Shown here piece after piece: positions 1 to 10,332 of a stretch of 64,000 nt of DNA (the stretch's first letter is position 1; each line of letters starts with the position of its first letter). Under the pieces are notes generated by a model. It had not been told where the DNA came from, searched no databases, and saw only the letters and a program-made list of their open reading frames with translations. The DNA lies in contig NC_012866.1 of NCBI RefSeq assembly GCF_000026945.1, positions 186,001 through 250,000 on the forward strand. Direction: 5' to 3'. The stretch is from Candida dubliniensis CD36. Its lineage: Eukaryota > Ascomycota > Pichiomycetes > Serinales > Debaryomycetaceae. Both the position numbers and the translations under genes were made by a program.

Positions 1-751
1 TATTCACTTCCATTCATAAAGTATTAACTACCTCTTATATATATATATGTATATATGTTCATTTGGTTCAATATAAACGCATACACAATACAAATCTGTG
101 TATATCTCTTTAATTCTATACACCACACGATGTTTCACCTGTTTTATAAAGCTTCCATTGATAACAACAACATACACATACACATACACATACACACAGA
201 TATAGCATTAGACATTGGCATTATCTTATGCAAGTTTATAATCGTATATTTTGTGTGATTAAAATGTAAGATAAGCATAAGGCATAAACAAAGTTGTCAA
301 GGTGATCTTTCCCTTTCCCCCTTTCATCTTTTGAACTTACTCATTTTAATATTCTTATTATATCTATACTTGTTAGATTATTCTCTTTTTCTATTCTCAT
401 CAATATGTCTCTATACAAACCTTTTCATTCTGAAAAACTTAAATAATTATAAATAAACAACCAACTAACAAGAGTAAGGAGTGAAAAGATACTATTAACT
501 AGATGGTTTATATCTCTTTATCTCTCCCCTGCATATAAATTGACTACGCAAAAATCATTTACAAAAAGATAATCAACACATACCCACATTTCATTTTGAA
601 TACTATCACCTCTTCCTTCCTTCCTTCCTTCCTTTCTTATACAATTCTACAACCACAAGTTATCTTTTTTTTTTTATCATTCTGTTATGACAGTTTAAGT
701 TTAAGTTTAACTTTTTATATGTAATACAACATTTATACAGTTTACATTAAT
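1..751. other. Intergenic region upstream of the TAG1-like gene
   Basis: No convincing gene. The stretch holds a (CACATA)n microsatellite near 171-196, a CTTC repeat near 613-634 and a poly-T run near 666-676, all common in promoter and leader DNA of this genome. A short reading frame from the first ATG near 55 codes only for low-complexity, His/Ile-rich sequence created by the CACATA repeat and is not believable. The promoter and 5' leader of the gene starting at 752 must lie here. I see no well-defined regulatory motif. Confidence 0.6.
171..196 (+). repeat. (CACATA)n microsatellite
   Basis: About four tandem copies of a CATACA/CACATA hexamer. It is a simple-sequence repeat in noncoding DNA and probably length-polymorphic between strains. 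Confidence 0.85.
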
Positions 752-3679
752 ATGATGAGTGGTGATAATGAAATTGAATCAACTTCAAATCATCATCATC
801 ATCATCATCAACAGCAACATCCACCATTGACACCCGATACCAATGAAGACGATACCCATGCTCAGAAACCAAATAATGATAACAACAGTTGTTTAATTGT
901 TCCACCTGCAACTAATATCAATACTACTCAGGATGATAGACAATCCAATCAAGAAGATACATTACTACCATATAACTCATCAAATGAAGAAACCCCATTA
1001 TTATCAAATAATTCAATAATTTCAAAACGATCACAATTAATAACAAGTTTTTCTCATTGTTATTATATTATAATAATATTATCTATATTATTAACTGGAA
1101 TATTATGGGGTAGTATTATTTATAATATTGTTCATAATATTGAATCTTCAATTAATGATTCTATTCAATTTAATCTTGATCAAGTCTCAATTCAACTGAT
1201 AACTCCACAAGGAATTAATATTCATATATTAGGTTCAATTAATATTAATTATGATGATATTATTAATCTGATACAACGGAATTCTATTAAATTTTTAACT
1301 GGTATATTTGGTAGTTTAACAATTATTAATTTACAACCCATTGAAATTTATAGTAAATTTATTGATTTAAAAGAAAATAAGGATATATCGTTTATTCATT
1401 TAGTTGATTCTTATATACCTTCTTCATCACCAATTAATATCAAAATTGGACATTTACAAACTACTAATATTGATATTATATCACCTTGTCAATTTGTTAA
1501 TAATGATAATGATAATTTTATGAAATTTTTAAATGATTATTATAAATTAAATAATAATGATGATAAAATTAATTTAAAAATTAAAGGATTGGTTAAACAA
1601 ATTAGAATTAAATCATGGTTATTTAAACATGATTTGGAGAATATTGAATTTTATAAAGATGTAACAATTTATAAACATGATATTATACCTAATGTCAATA
1701 TTGATAAATTTAATCTTTATTCATCAATAGATAATAAAGGTAATGATATTATTAATATTAAAATCAATGCTTTGGTTGATATACCAGAAATCATTTTATC
1801 ATCAATTAAAGATTTGAAATTTCAATTTGGCTTAATTAATTGGAATTTATTCTTTAATGATTGTGATGAAGTAAAAGATTTGATTAAAGTAGGAGATTGG
1901 GAAAGTTATCCATTTCAAATAGATAACAGGCATCAATCTATTTCATTGATAGTGATTGGGAATATATCATCTATACCTGATGAATTAATGAATGAATGCA
2001 CTCAAGATGAAGATGGTGGTGGTGGTAAAAGTCCTTTGAATAAAATTTTACAAAAATATTTAGATAATGAACCTATTGAATTTTATTTACAATTATTAGA
2101 TAATAATAATAATGATGATGATAATCAAGATGAAGATGAATTACCTGATTGGTTATTTGATTTTTTACATGATACACCAATTAAATTGGCTATAACTTTG
2201 CCGAAAATCAATATAGATAAATATAAACTTCACCATGAAAAATTTGAAATTATAAATCATTCATCACAAGTTTCCATAGAGAATAATAATCAATCTTTGG
2301 TAAGTCATTGGAATTCTAATATATCATTGAATTTAGACAATTCATTTAAAGCAATTGATTTAGATATAAATAAATTTAAATTTGATTTTGAAATATTTAG
2401 TGGTAGAGGTGGTATCCTTAAAATAACTTCAAATGATGAATATATTTATATAACTATGATGAATCATAATCAAGAATTAATAAATGTGGTTATGAATTTA
2501 CCAAATTTGGATATTTCAATTATTGATGTAAATCAAATGGGAAAAATCATCAACAAGGTACTCAATAGGAACCACAAGGAAGAGGAAGAGGAAGAGGAAG
2601 AGGAAGAGGAAGAGGAAGAGGAAGAGGAAGAGGATTTGTTTATTGAAGGTAATTTATATGACGTATATGGGAAGTTACCAATATGGAAAAACAACAATGG
2701 CAAACTTATTGATCATTTATTTATACCATTGATGAAATTACCCAAGTTATCAACTACTATCGAAAATTCTTCAATCTATTCTTCAAATTCATTATCAAAT
2801 TTAACTATAACCATCACAATTATATATTTAATTAAACTGACTACTAAAAAACTAGAATTATTAATTGATTTAATTATTTATAATCCAACTAATTTCACCA
2901 TTAGTAATTTTGATTCATCATTATTAATTGATCCAATAATTTTAGAAATTTTTAAACATGATTCATTAATTAGTTCAATAGAGGTAATACCTAACACTCA
3001 ATCTGGGAATTTAATTATTCCTAGTAAAGATTATTTCAATACAACTATTGATTTAAATATTTATTCATTGAATTATCGAGATAAATCAATATTAGAGAAT
3101 TCAATAAGTTCATTCATATCTAATGATAATTTATCCAATATCACCATAACCCCAACAACAACAACACCAATAACAACAACCAATTTTAATCCATTGATTG
3201 ATTTATTATCATCTATTGAATTAACTAATATAACAATAAATTCTCAAATTTTATCTAATGGGATGATAAATTTCTTTCATGATCAAAAATTAATTAATAA
3301 TATTCAAATTCATTTATTTACTTCACAAATTCAATTTAATATTTATAATCCAATAATTAATTCATCAATTATATTATTTATTTATACTGGATTAGCTAAA
3401 ACCAATTCAAATGAAAATGTTATTGAATTAGGTCATTTATTACATCAAGAACAAATTATTATTCCTGTAAATGGGATTTATCAAACATCTAAATTACCCA
3501 TTAAAATAAATCCTATGGGGATGGAAATTTTGAAGAAATATTTACATGAACAACCCGATCAAAAGGGGGGGTTGATGAATGTAGAAATAAATACCGTATT
3601 TAATGTGAAAATTGATCAATTTGATGTTGAATTATATTATAATGGTAATGTTGATGTTGATGTTAAATTGGCCATGTGA
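752..3679 (+). CDS. TAG1: Tag1-like single-pass vacuolar membrane protein
   Basis: A 975-residue protein. The N-terminal ~100 residues are hydrophilic and His/Gln/Asn-rich, followed by one strong membrane segment (about residues 102-125, rich in I/L/Y). The remaining ~850 residues look like a beta-rich lumenal or extracytoplasmic domain with many potential N-glycosylation sites. This matches the layout of S. cerevisiae YLR173W/Tag1, a vacuolar membrane protein reported to help terminate autophagy, but the assignment is from architecture and remembered gene order (YLR173W lies near YLR177W, a PSP1-domain gene, and a PSP1-domain gene lies 6 kb away here). The yeast protein is about 600 residues, so this one is much longer, partly from inserts, including a run of about 19 Glu near residues 609-628 coded by a GAAGAG repeat. 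The ATG at 752 is the first of two adjacent ATGs. Confidence in coding is near certain; the name is moderate. Confidence 0.72.
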   Translation: MMSGDNEIESTSNHHHHHHQQQHPPLTPDTNEDDTHAQKPNNDNNSCLIVPPATNINTTQDDRQSNQEDTLLPYNSSNEETPLLSNNSIISKRSQLITSFSHCYYIIIILSILLTGILWGSIIYNIVHNIESSINDSIQFNLDQVSIQLITPQGINIHILGSININYDDIINLIQRNSIKFLTGIFGSLTIINLQPIEIYSKFIDLKENKDISFIHLVDSYIPSSSPINIKIGHLQTTNIDIISPCQFVNNDNDNFMKFLNDYYKLNNNDDKINLKIKGLVKQIRIKSWLFKHDLENIEFYKDVTIYKHDIIPNVNIDKFNLYSSIDNKGNDIINIKINALVDIPEIILSSIKDLKFQFGLINWNLFFNDCDEVKDLIKVGDWESYPFQIDNRHQSISLIVIGNISSIPDELMNECTQDEDGGGGKSPLNKILQKYLDNEPIEFYLQLLDNNNNDDDNQDEDELPDWLFDFLHDTPIKLAITLPKINIDKYKLHHEKFEIINHSSQVSIENNNQSLVSHWNSNISLNLDNSFKAIDLDINKFKFDFEIFSGRGGILKITSNDEYIYITMMNHNQELINVVMNLPNLDISIIDVNQMGKIINKVLNRNHKEEEEEEEEEEEEEEEEEEDLFIEGNLYDVYGKLPIWKNNNGKLIDHLFIPLMKLPKLSTTIENSSIYSSNSLSNLTITITIIYLIKLTTKKLELLIDLIIYNPTNFTISNFDSSLLIDPIILEIFKHDSLISSIEVIPNTQSGNLIIPSKDYFNTTIDLNIYSLNYRDKSILENSISSFISNDNLSNITITPTTTTPITTTNFNPLIDLLSSIELTNITINSQILSNGMINFFHDQKLINNIQIHLFTSQIQFNIYNPIINSSIILFIYTGLAKTNSNENVIELGHLLHQEQIIIPVNGIYQTSKLPIKINPMGMEILKKYLHEQPDQKGGLMNVEINTVFNVKIDQFDVELYYNGNVDVDVKLAM
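2577..2632 (+). repeat. GAAGAG coding microsatellite (poly-Glu)
   Basis: About nine GAGGAA hexamers in frame inside the Tag1-like gene, coding an uninterrupted Glu run. Alternating GAA/GAG codons point to expansion of a hexamer unit. It is likely length-variable between strains and alleles. Confidence 0.85.
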
Positions 3680-5234
3680 AAGAAACCAAAGGCCTGGTGT
3701 ATCTAATATATAGGTATGTGGTTGTTGGAATATAGTTTGAAGGTTTATAAATTGTCAAAGACTCCAGGAATGAGAGGATTGATAACTATATTAGTCTTGG
3801 AGAATGATATTCTTTCCACAATATAAGTGTCTTTAGGCAATCAAACGAGTAAATTTTAATAAATAATACTGTATTGGTAAATGTATATTAATTAAATAAT
3901 CGATGATTCAATACTAATCATTGCCAATTTCTATGGAATTGGATCTTACTACGTTAAAATTGTTTTGTTAACAATAATATACTTACAATTTCGAATTGCA
4001 AGTGTTATAGGTAAAAAAGTTGAATCAACACCGTAAGGAACGATATCTTGTCCATGAGAAAATAAATGTCTACTACAAAAACAGATTCCAATAGGTACTT
4101 CCAGTTAAAATTCAAAAAAAAAAAAAAACTTCAAGCTCAAGAGTAATGAAGAAAGATTCCAATGGGATTTTATTTATTTATATATATATATGTATATGTG
4201 TATTATTATGATCGTCTTTTCTAATGGTTTTGACGAATTTTGGCTATCACGTGATAACCTGGTATTTGATTCTAGATTCTTAAGGATTGTTTTTTATTCC
4301 GCAATAGAAAAGAACTCAAAATTTTATAAACATTAAAAAAAAAAAGATACTAAAAATAGATCAAGATTTCCTAAACCGGAAAGTCAAAAGTCGTGTACAG
4401 TGATAAATAATTCCCAACGAAGCAAGAAAAAAAAAAAAAAATCGCCCAGTCCAAGGCGGAAAGAAAGAAACAAGAATCGGTTGCTGGAATTCTTTAGACG
4501 GAATTGATAGATAAATGGACATAATTATTGCCACAAATATTATATGATTACTGTAGTTAATGTGTGGAATATATTTGCCCAGATTCTTAAATCTTGGACA
4601 TAATTAATTGTCAAGCGAAAGACTACAAACATTTTTTTTTTTTTTTTCTCTCGCTCGAAGAAGAAGAAGAATAATAATAATAAACGGATATGGAATCAGG
4701 CGGGACCATTAGCTACTACCACCACCACCACCACCACCAATCAACAAACAACAATAATGCCAGTTTCTGTTGGTTGGTTCTAATAATGGGTCGACTTTTT
4801 TTTTTTTCTTTTTCTTCAACTGCGCAAGTGTTGAGTGTTGGTGGTGTTATTTATTGTTAGATTTCGCCAGTTCTCTCTCTTTATAAGGGGGAGAACAAGG
4901 AAAAAAAAAACATTACACTAAATTAACTTACTCAGCCAACAACAACAACAACAACAAGTTAAATTAAGATCCTCACTCGTTTTTTAAAAGCTTTTTCTTT
5001 TCTTACCAAAAATCTCTCTCATACTAAAATTTTAACCCTTCTTTCTATTTTTTTTTTTTTTTTTTTTCAATATTTAATCATATTCTTTCACTTTCTTTTT
5101 GTTATAAACAAGTCACAACGAAAGTTATATCCACTTCATACCCTTTCCTACTTTTAATCAAGTTTCACTTTTAGTCTATCGTTATTATTACTACTATTAC
5201 TACTACTACTACTATTATCACATTCTCCCACACC
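3680..5234. other. Intergenic region, TAG1-like to SSR1
   Basis: Contains the 3' UTR of the upstream gene, a candidate LTR at 3723-4030 (listed separately), several poly-A/poly-T runs, a (CAC)n run near 4715-4740, and the SSR1 promoter. A TATA-like TTATAA at 4881-4886 follows a CT-rich stretch and lies about 350 bases before the SSR1 ATG, suggesting a long leader rich in CAA, poly-T and TAC repeats. No ORF here looks real. Confidence 0.6.
3723..4030 (+). mobile_element. Candidate degenerate solo LTR
   Basis: A 308-base block opens with TGTTGGAATATAG and closes with TTGAATCAACA, so the ends form the TGTTG...CAACA inverted termini typical of yeast Ty1/copia LTRs. It also carries a CAATTTCTATGGAATTG element (3925-3941) whose close relatives occur at 18610 and 19885, the first next to a gag-like remnant. 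There is no matching target-site duplication (GTGGT before, CCGTA after), so the insertion is old or the boundaries are wrong. The family is not recognised. Confidence 0.35.
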
Positions 5235-5936
5235 ATGGCTTCATTTTTAAAGATTTCTACTTTGATTGCAATTGTTTCTACTTTACAAACCACTTTAGCT
5301 GCTCCACCAGCTTGTTTATTAGCTTGTGTTGCTAAAGTTGAAAAAGATTCAAAATGTTCTGGTTTGAATGATTTAAATTGTATTTGTTCTACTAAAAATT
5401 CCGATGTTGAAAAATGTTTGAAAGATATTTGTCCAAATGGTGATGCTGATACTGCCATTTCTGCTTTCAAGAGTTCTTGTTCTGGTTACAGTTCTGAATC
5501 TTCTTCTTCTTCTTCATCTGAATCTGAATCAGAATCAGAATCAACTTCAAGTAAAGAATCTTCTTCATCTTCTTCATCTGCTGATGAATCTTCAAGTGTT
5601 GAAGCTTCTACTACTGAAGAATCTAGTTCTGCCAAGGCTTCCGATTCTGCGTCCGGTTCTGCTTCTGCTGCTGGTTCTTCTGTTGGTTCTTCAGCTATTG
5701 AAACTACTTCTACTGAAGAATCAGCTTCCGCTACCGGTTCTGCTTCTGCTGAAGCTGGTTCTACTAAAGAATCTTCTTCTGAAGCTGCTAGTGCCACTTC
5801 ATCTACTTTACAAGAATCTAAAACTTCTTCTGCTTCATCTACTGCTGCATCTGGTATTTTGACTCAATCTGAAGGTTCTGCTGCTAAAGTTGGTCTTGGT
5901 GCTTTAGTTGGTTTAATTGGTGCTGCTTTATTGTAA
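5235..5936 (+). CDS. SSR1: GPI-anchored CFEM cell-wall protein Ssr1 (Ccw14-type)
   Basis: A 233-residue covalently linked cell-wall protein. A signal peptide (about residues 1-22, ending ...TTLA) precedes a CFEM-type domain (about 23-87) with eight cysteines, the family signature. Then comes a long Ser/Ala/Glu-rich, likely O-mannosylated stalk (about 88-210) and a hydrophobic C-terminus (about 213-233) suited to GPI attachment. Size and layout match Candida SSR1, the relative of yeast CCW14, which contributes to wall structure. Not every CFEM protein takes up haem, and nothing here shows that this one does. Codon use is strongly biased, as in highly expressed genes. The repetitive TCT/GAA codons create long false frames on both strands over the stalk. 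Confidence 0.93.
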   Translation: MASFLKISTLIAIVSTLQTTLAAPPACLLACVAKVEKDSKCSGLNDLNCICSTKNSDVEKCLKDICPNGDADTAISAFKSSCSGYSSESSSSSSSESESESESTSSKESSSSSSSADESSSVEASTTEESSSAKASDSASGSASAAGSSVGSSAIETTSTEESASATGSASAEAGSTKESSSEAASATSSTLQESKTSSASSTAASGILTQSEGSAAKVGLGALVGLIGAALL

Positions 5937-6881
5937 GTTTAACTCGCAATATCATTCCATAATTTAAGATTTATTATTGACATTTGATTATTTTTCATTC
6001 CCATTGGTTTCCTGTGTTAATGTTTTATTGAAGTTTTAGGATATTTTCAATAAACAAGAATTATAAAAATACAGAAACATAAACATAAACAGAAGAATAT
6101 TTCATTCCATTTTTTTATTTTTCATTACTTTCCCTTTAAGATTAGGTTTTTTTTTTTTTGTTTTCAATTTGATTATTTAAAAATATATATATATATATAT
6201 ATATATTAATGCTTTAAAAAAAATCGTTCCGTGAACAAACACTAAAAGTTAAATATAAACCATTCGTATCGTTAGTTGTCGTTATTTAGTTTATACTGAA
6301 TGTATACCCTTCATTCATTATTATCAGTACTTATCTTTGCAACTCTTAATCACACAATATCCAATTTTAGTAACACGGCTTTATTACTTGTAGTCTCTGA
6401 GATTCAGTTTTTGGATGCCAAAGCATCACATTTTATAACTTAGATTTAAAACTAACCTTCTCTTAAGTGGTTTCAAAATGCCCATAATTATTACAACCAA
6501 ACTGAATTCTTGTTTGATTGGGAGTAAACCTAAGAGCACACAAATCGAACTACAATATTTACAAACAACAATAACAATAACATAGATTAATAGAATCAGA
6601 ATTGAATGGGATTTTTTTTATTTGTTTGGACAAACGTTGTTAGAATTGGAATAGAATCATAATAATACTGTCTTCCACCACCTCGGGATAATATCACCAC
6701 TACATTATTATTACTGAATGAAAATCTATTTGAATCTCCCACGTACATACAAACAAGGATACATTTTCTTTTGAAATTGGAATTAATCATTTCTGTCCTT
6801 GAAGCTATTTTGTACCACCCAGTAAATACCAGTCATAATGGATTGTGTACTATACTATACTAACAGCAACAACCACCACCA

Positions 6882-7142
6882 CCGGTGGTGTATTAAAAAA
6901 AAAAATAAAACCGGCACTCCGATGCGTTTTTGTGTAACCGGTATCCCGGTTATTTTTTGTCTAGCAAATGAGAATTTTATCACCGGCTCGTTAAAGTTGC
7001 TAAATCGCGGGAGCGAGGGCCGGGGGTAGGGGCGGAGACGATAATGACGAGTATACGCAAAAATAGAACACTAGTTACAAACGATCTAGGTGAATAATTT
7101 ATCTTGTTGTTGATGTAATAAAAATGGTTCTGGAAAGACCGG
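6882..7142. promoter_or_regulatory. Cluster of CCGG cores in the guanine deaminase upstream region
   Basis: In strongly AT-rich surroundings, CCGG occurs at 6882, 6911, 6938, 6946, 6983, 7020 and again near 7139. Some have internal symmetry (CCACCGGTGG at 6879-6888; ACCGG and CCCGGT flanking four bases at 6937-6950). CGG/CCG half-sites are the usual contact of Zn2Cys6 activators, so this could be a regulatory block for the downstream or upstream gene. The factor is unknown. Confidence 0.35.
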
Positions 7143-7214
7143 TAATGTGTAGAATAGAATAGAGTAGAATAACAAGAAAAACAAGAAAAACAATACCTAT
7201 CAAAGAACCCAAAA

Positions 7215-7261
7215 AGATAACGAGATAACAAAGAACACTTCCAATGCATGACTTGCTTATC
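7215..7261. promoter_or_regulatory. Cluster of GATA-factor sites upstream of guanine deaminase
   Basis: Two GATAA sites occur close together (AGATAA at 7215-7220 and 7223-7228), with CTTATC, the reverse complement of GATAAG, at 7256-7261. GATA factors (Gat1, Gln3) drive fungal nitrogen-scavenging genes, and guanine deaminase releases ammonia from guanine, so the role fits. GATAA is common by chance in AT-rich DNA, so the evidence is the cluster plus the pathway. Confidence 0.35.
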
Positions 7262-7627
7262 CCACCCATTTGATTTTAGATCCTCTCAATATTAGATGAG
7301 TGTATTACCATCATTTACATGTGAAACTAACCAAGGGGGAGGGGGGGATCCTATTATGGCAATTGCTGTCAAAACAATTAGGCAATTCCATTGATAATAA
7401 ATATTAGTTTTAGTTTGTCGGATTATCCATCGGAATATAAGAATTAGATTACACTAAACACACACACACACACAGGTTAATTGTTTGCTTGTTTGTTGTT
7501 AAGAAAGAAATTAACAATATATATAGTAAGTGTTTTCTGTTTCCTTTTTGTTTTTAATTCTTAGATCTTTTATTTCATTCTTTACTTCTAATCATAACTA
7601 CTACTACTAATAATAATAATAATAATA

Positions 7628-9382
7628 ATGCCAACAAATAGTTATAGAATTAATCCTAAAGCTACTAAACCAATTCATTATACATTATATTATGGGACAT
7701 TTATTCATACACCTAATTTAACTACATTAGAAATCAATTTTAATACTTTAGTTGGAGTTAATGAACAAGGTACTATTGATTTTATTCATAAAGATTATGA
7801 TTCATCCCTTTATAATAATAAATCTCCTATACAATTCTTTATTGATCAAAAAAATCACCACCACCGCCACCACCACCAAAGGGATTCTTATAAACATTTT
7901 GAATTTGTTGATTATTCTCATGATTTAACTAAATTTTTTATACCAGGATTTATTGATACTCATATTCATGCATCACAATATCCTAATATTGGTATTGGAT
8001 TAGGTACATCATTATTAGATTGGTTAAAAAAATATACTTTCCCCTTGGAAAATAATTTTTGTCAAAAAGATGAAAAATTACAATTTGCTAAAGAAATTTA
8101 TAATCAAGTAATTCAAAGAACTTTAGAAAATGGTACTACATGTGGATCATATTTTACTACAATTGATTTTGAAACTACAAATTTATTTGCTGAATTATTA
8201 TTAATTAATGGACAACGAGGATTTGTTGGTAAAGTTTGTATGGATCATAATGAACCATATGAACAATATCAAGAATCAATTGATGATTGTAAAAAATCCA
8301 TGACAAATATAATTAATCATATTGAAAAATTAACCATTGCCACTAGTAAAAATAAAAATTTGGTGACACCAATAATTACTCCAAGATTTGCCCCTGTATG
8401 TTCTAATGAATTATTAACTTATTTAGGTAAATTAAGTTATGAAAAAAATTTACCAATACAAACTCATATTAGTGAAAATAAACAAGAAATTGAATTAATT
8501 CATAAATTATTTCCTGATTGTGAAAATTATGCTTCAATATATAATAAATTTAATTTATTAACTAATAAAACTATATTAGCTCATGGTATTTATTTAACTC
8601 CAATGGAATGTAAATTAATAAATTTGAAAAATTGTTCAATTAGTCATTGTCCAACTTCAAATATTTTTTTATCAAGTGGTGAAGCACCAATTTATAAATA
8701 TTTATATCATGATAAAATTAATGTTTCATTAGGAACTGATGTTAGTGGAGGATTTGATTATTCAATTTTACAAATCATTAAACATGCTATTTTAGTAAGT
8801 CATCATTTGAATATGCATACATCAGACACCACCACCACCACTACTACTACTAATATTAATGGTAAGCTTTCTATTAGGGATGGGATATATATGGCTACTA
8901 TGGGAGGAGCAAAAGCTGTTGGATTACAAGATATTATTGGATCATTTGAAATTGGTAAACAATTTGATGTTCAATTAATTGATTTACTGACAAGATCAAC
9001 CAACTATAACTATAACTATAACCACAACCATAATAGTAGTAGTACTACTAATACTACTACTATTGGTAATTCATCATCAAGAATTGATATTTTCAATTGG
9101 CAATATCCTATCAATAAAGATTTAAATAAAATGGAAGATTTATTAGGTAAATGGATATTTAATGGTGATGATAGAAATTGTATAAAAGTTTGGTGTAATG
9201 GAAGATTAATAGTTAATAAAGAAAAATATAATCATCGTGATGATCGATGGATAATTACTAATAGAGGTTATAACACAAGCTCAAACACAAGCTCAAATAC
9301 AAGTTCGAGTACAACTACAACTACAGCCACAAATGTTACAGCACAAATAAATGGAAATCAAGATAATTGGGAATATGTATAG
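7628..9382 (+). CDS. GUD1: Guanine deaminase
   Basis: A 584-residue amidohydrolase that converts guanine to xanthine plus ammonia in purine salvage and nitrogen supply. All metal-site motifs are present: HxH in PGFIDTHIHAS (His112, His114), His280 in QTHISE, His319 in ILAHG, and Asp371 in LGTDVSGG. The SHCPTSN motif, typical of guanine deaminases, lies before the last of these. The protein is longer than yeast Gud1 (about 490) because of low-complexity inserts: a His/Arg run near residue 78, Thr runs near 400, an Asn/Tyr repeat near 460 and a Ser/Thr tail. None of these touches the active site. The start follows an (AAT)n leader and is the first ATG in frame. It is convergent with the PSP1-domain gene. 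Confidence 0.93.
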   Translation: MPTNSYRINPKATKPIHYTLYYGTFIHTPNLTTLEINFNTLVGVNEQGTIDFIHKDYDSSLYNNKSPIQFFIDQKNHHHRHHHQRDSYKHFEFVDYSHDLTKFFIPGFIDTHIHASQYPNIGIGLGTSLLDWLKKYTFPLENNFCQKDEKLQFAKEIYNQVIQRTLENGTTCGSYFTTIDFETTNLFAELLLINGQRGFVGKVCMDHNEPYEQYQESIDDCKKSMTNIINHIEKLTIATSKNKNLVTPIITPRFAPVCSNELLTYLGKLSYEKNLPIQTHISENKQEIELIHKLFPDCENYASIYNKFNLLTNKTILAHGIYLTPMECKLINLKNCSISHCPTSNIFLSSGEAPIYKYLYHDKINVSLGTDVSGGFDYSILQIIKHAILVSHHLNMHTSDTTTTTTTTNINGKLSIRDGIYMATMGGAKAVGLQDIIGSFEIGKQFDVQLIDLLTRSTNYNYNYNHNHNSSSTTNTTTIGNSSSRIDIFNWQYPINKDLNKMEDLLGKWIFNGDDRNCIKVWCNGRLIVNKEKYNHRDDRWIITNRGYNTSSNTSSNTSSSTTTTTATNVTAQINGNQDNWEYV

Positions 9383-9907
9383 AGTTTTTTTTTTTTTTTT
9401 TTTTTTGATATTTATATATAATAATAATAGAGAGAATTTATTTGTTATTTAGAAATTATCAAAATAGTTGGAGTTGTGTGTGTATAGCCTTGGTTGTGTT
9501 TTTTTTTTTTTTTTTTTTTTTTGTTTTTCGCAGCCAAATGTCCTTCTCCCAAACTCTCCTCCTTCTCCTTCTCCTCCTCCTCCTCCTCCTCATATAAACA
9601 GTTCTTCTTGAATTAAATTTATAAACCCAAACATCTACCACCACTAACCACTAACTACTAACTACTACTTCTACTACTACTATATATATGTTTAAAAAAA
9701 AAAAAAAATTTCCAAAACAATAATAATAAACTTTATAAATTTAAAAAAAAAACAATAAATTTCGTTGCTACATAACATGGATACACATAATGAAAAATAA
9801 AAAATTTTTTATACAAACAATCTTTGTAAACCAAACCCTCACACATCGCATCAACATCAACATCAATATCATTTATGCATGGAATCCTTCTCTCTTTATT
9901 ATTATTT
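9383..9907. other. Convergent intergenic region
   Basis: The space between the stop codons of guanine deaminase (plus) and the PSP1-domain gene (minus). It holds long poly-T runs near 9386-9406 and 9500-9522, a (CTC/CTT)n run near 9558-9590, ACT repeats near 9650-9680 and a poly-A tract near 9694. It probably serves as overlapping 3' UTRs. No gene seen. Confidence 0.6.
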
Positions 9908-10296
9908 TCAATGATTAATTGAATCAACTAATGATTTTAAAACAAATGATTCTCCTGAATGATTATTATTAAACATATCTTCTTCCAATTCTTCCACTTC
10001 ATCATTATCATCATCATTATCATCATCATCATCATCATCATTCTCGTCATGCTCATTTTTTCTTGTTGGAGTAATACCATTATCATTATTTCTTTGTTGT
10101 TGTTGTTGTTGTTGTGGTGGTGGTGGTGGTGTTAATGACATCATTGATGATTCTTCTTGAACATATAATGAAGATATTAAATTCTGTTGAGGAGGAGTTG
10201 TTTGTGGTGGTGGTGGTTGTTGTTCAGGAAATTGAAATTTCAAATTTCCACTACCAAAAGTGCCACTACCACCAATTCCACCAATTCCACCAAATG

Positions 10297-10332
<36 letters not shown>

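Larger units (their letters stand above)
5940..7627. other. Intergenic region, SSR1 to guanine deaminase
   Basis: About 1.7 kb. The first part is SSR1 3' flank with poly-T and (AT)n near 6185-6207. From about 6880 to 7145 it becomes unusually GC-rich with repeated CCGG cores (listed separately), followed by GATA-type sites (7215-7261), a G-run near 7336-7348, a CA repeat near 7458-7474 and TA/AAT repeats just before the ATG. Short frames at 6596-6790, 6838-7029 and 6980-7249 have no recognisable features and I do not call them genes. Confidence 0.6.

Noticed and set aside
5486..5797. Long minus-strand frame over SSR1
   Set aside because: It is the antisense of the Ser/Glu-rich stalk; its acidic repeat is produced by TCT/GAA codons of the real gene.
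9459..9644. Arg-rich minus-strand frame after guanine deaminase
   Set aside because: Made by a CTC/CTT microsatellite and poly-T runs in the 3' UTR.
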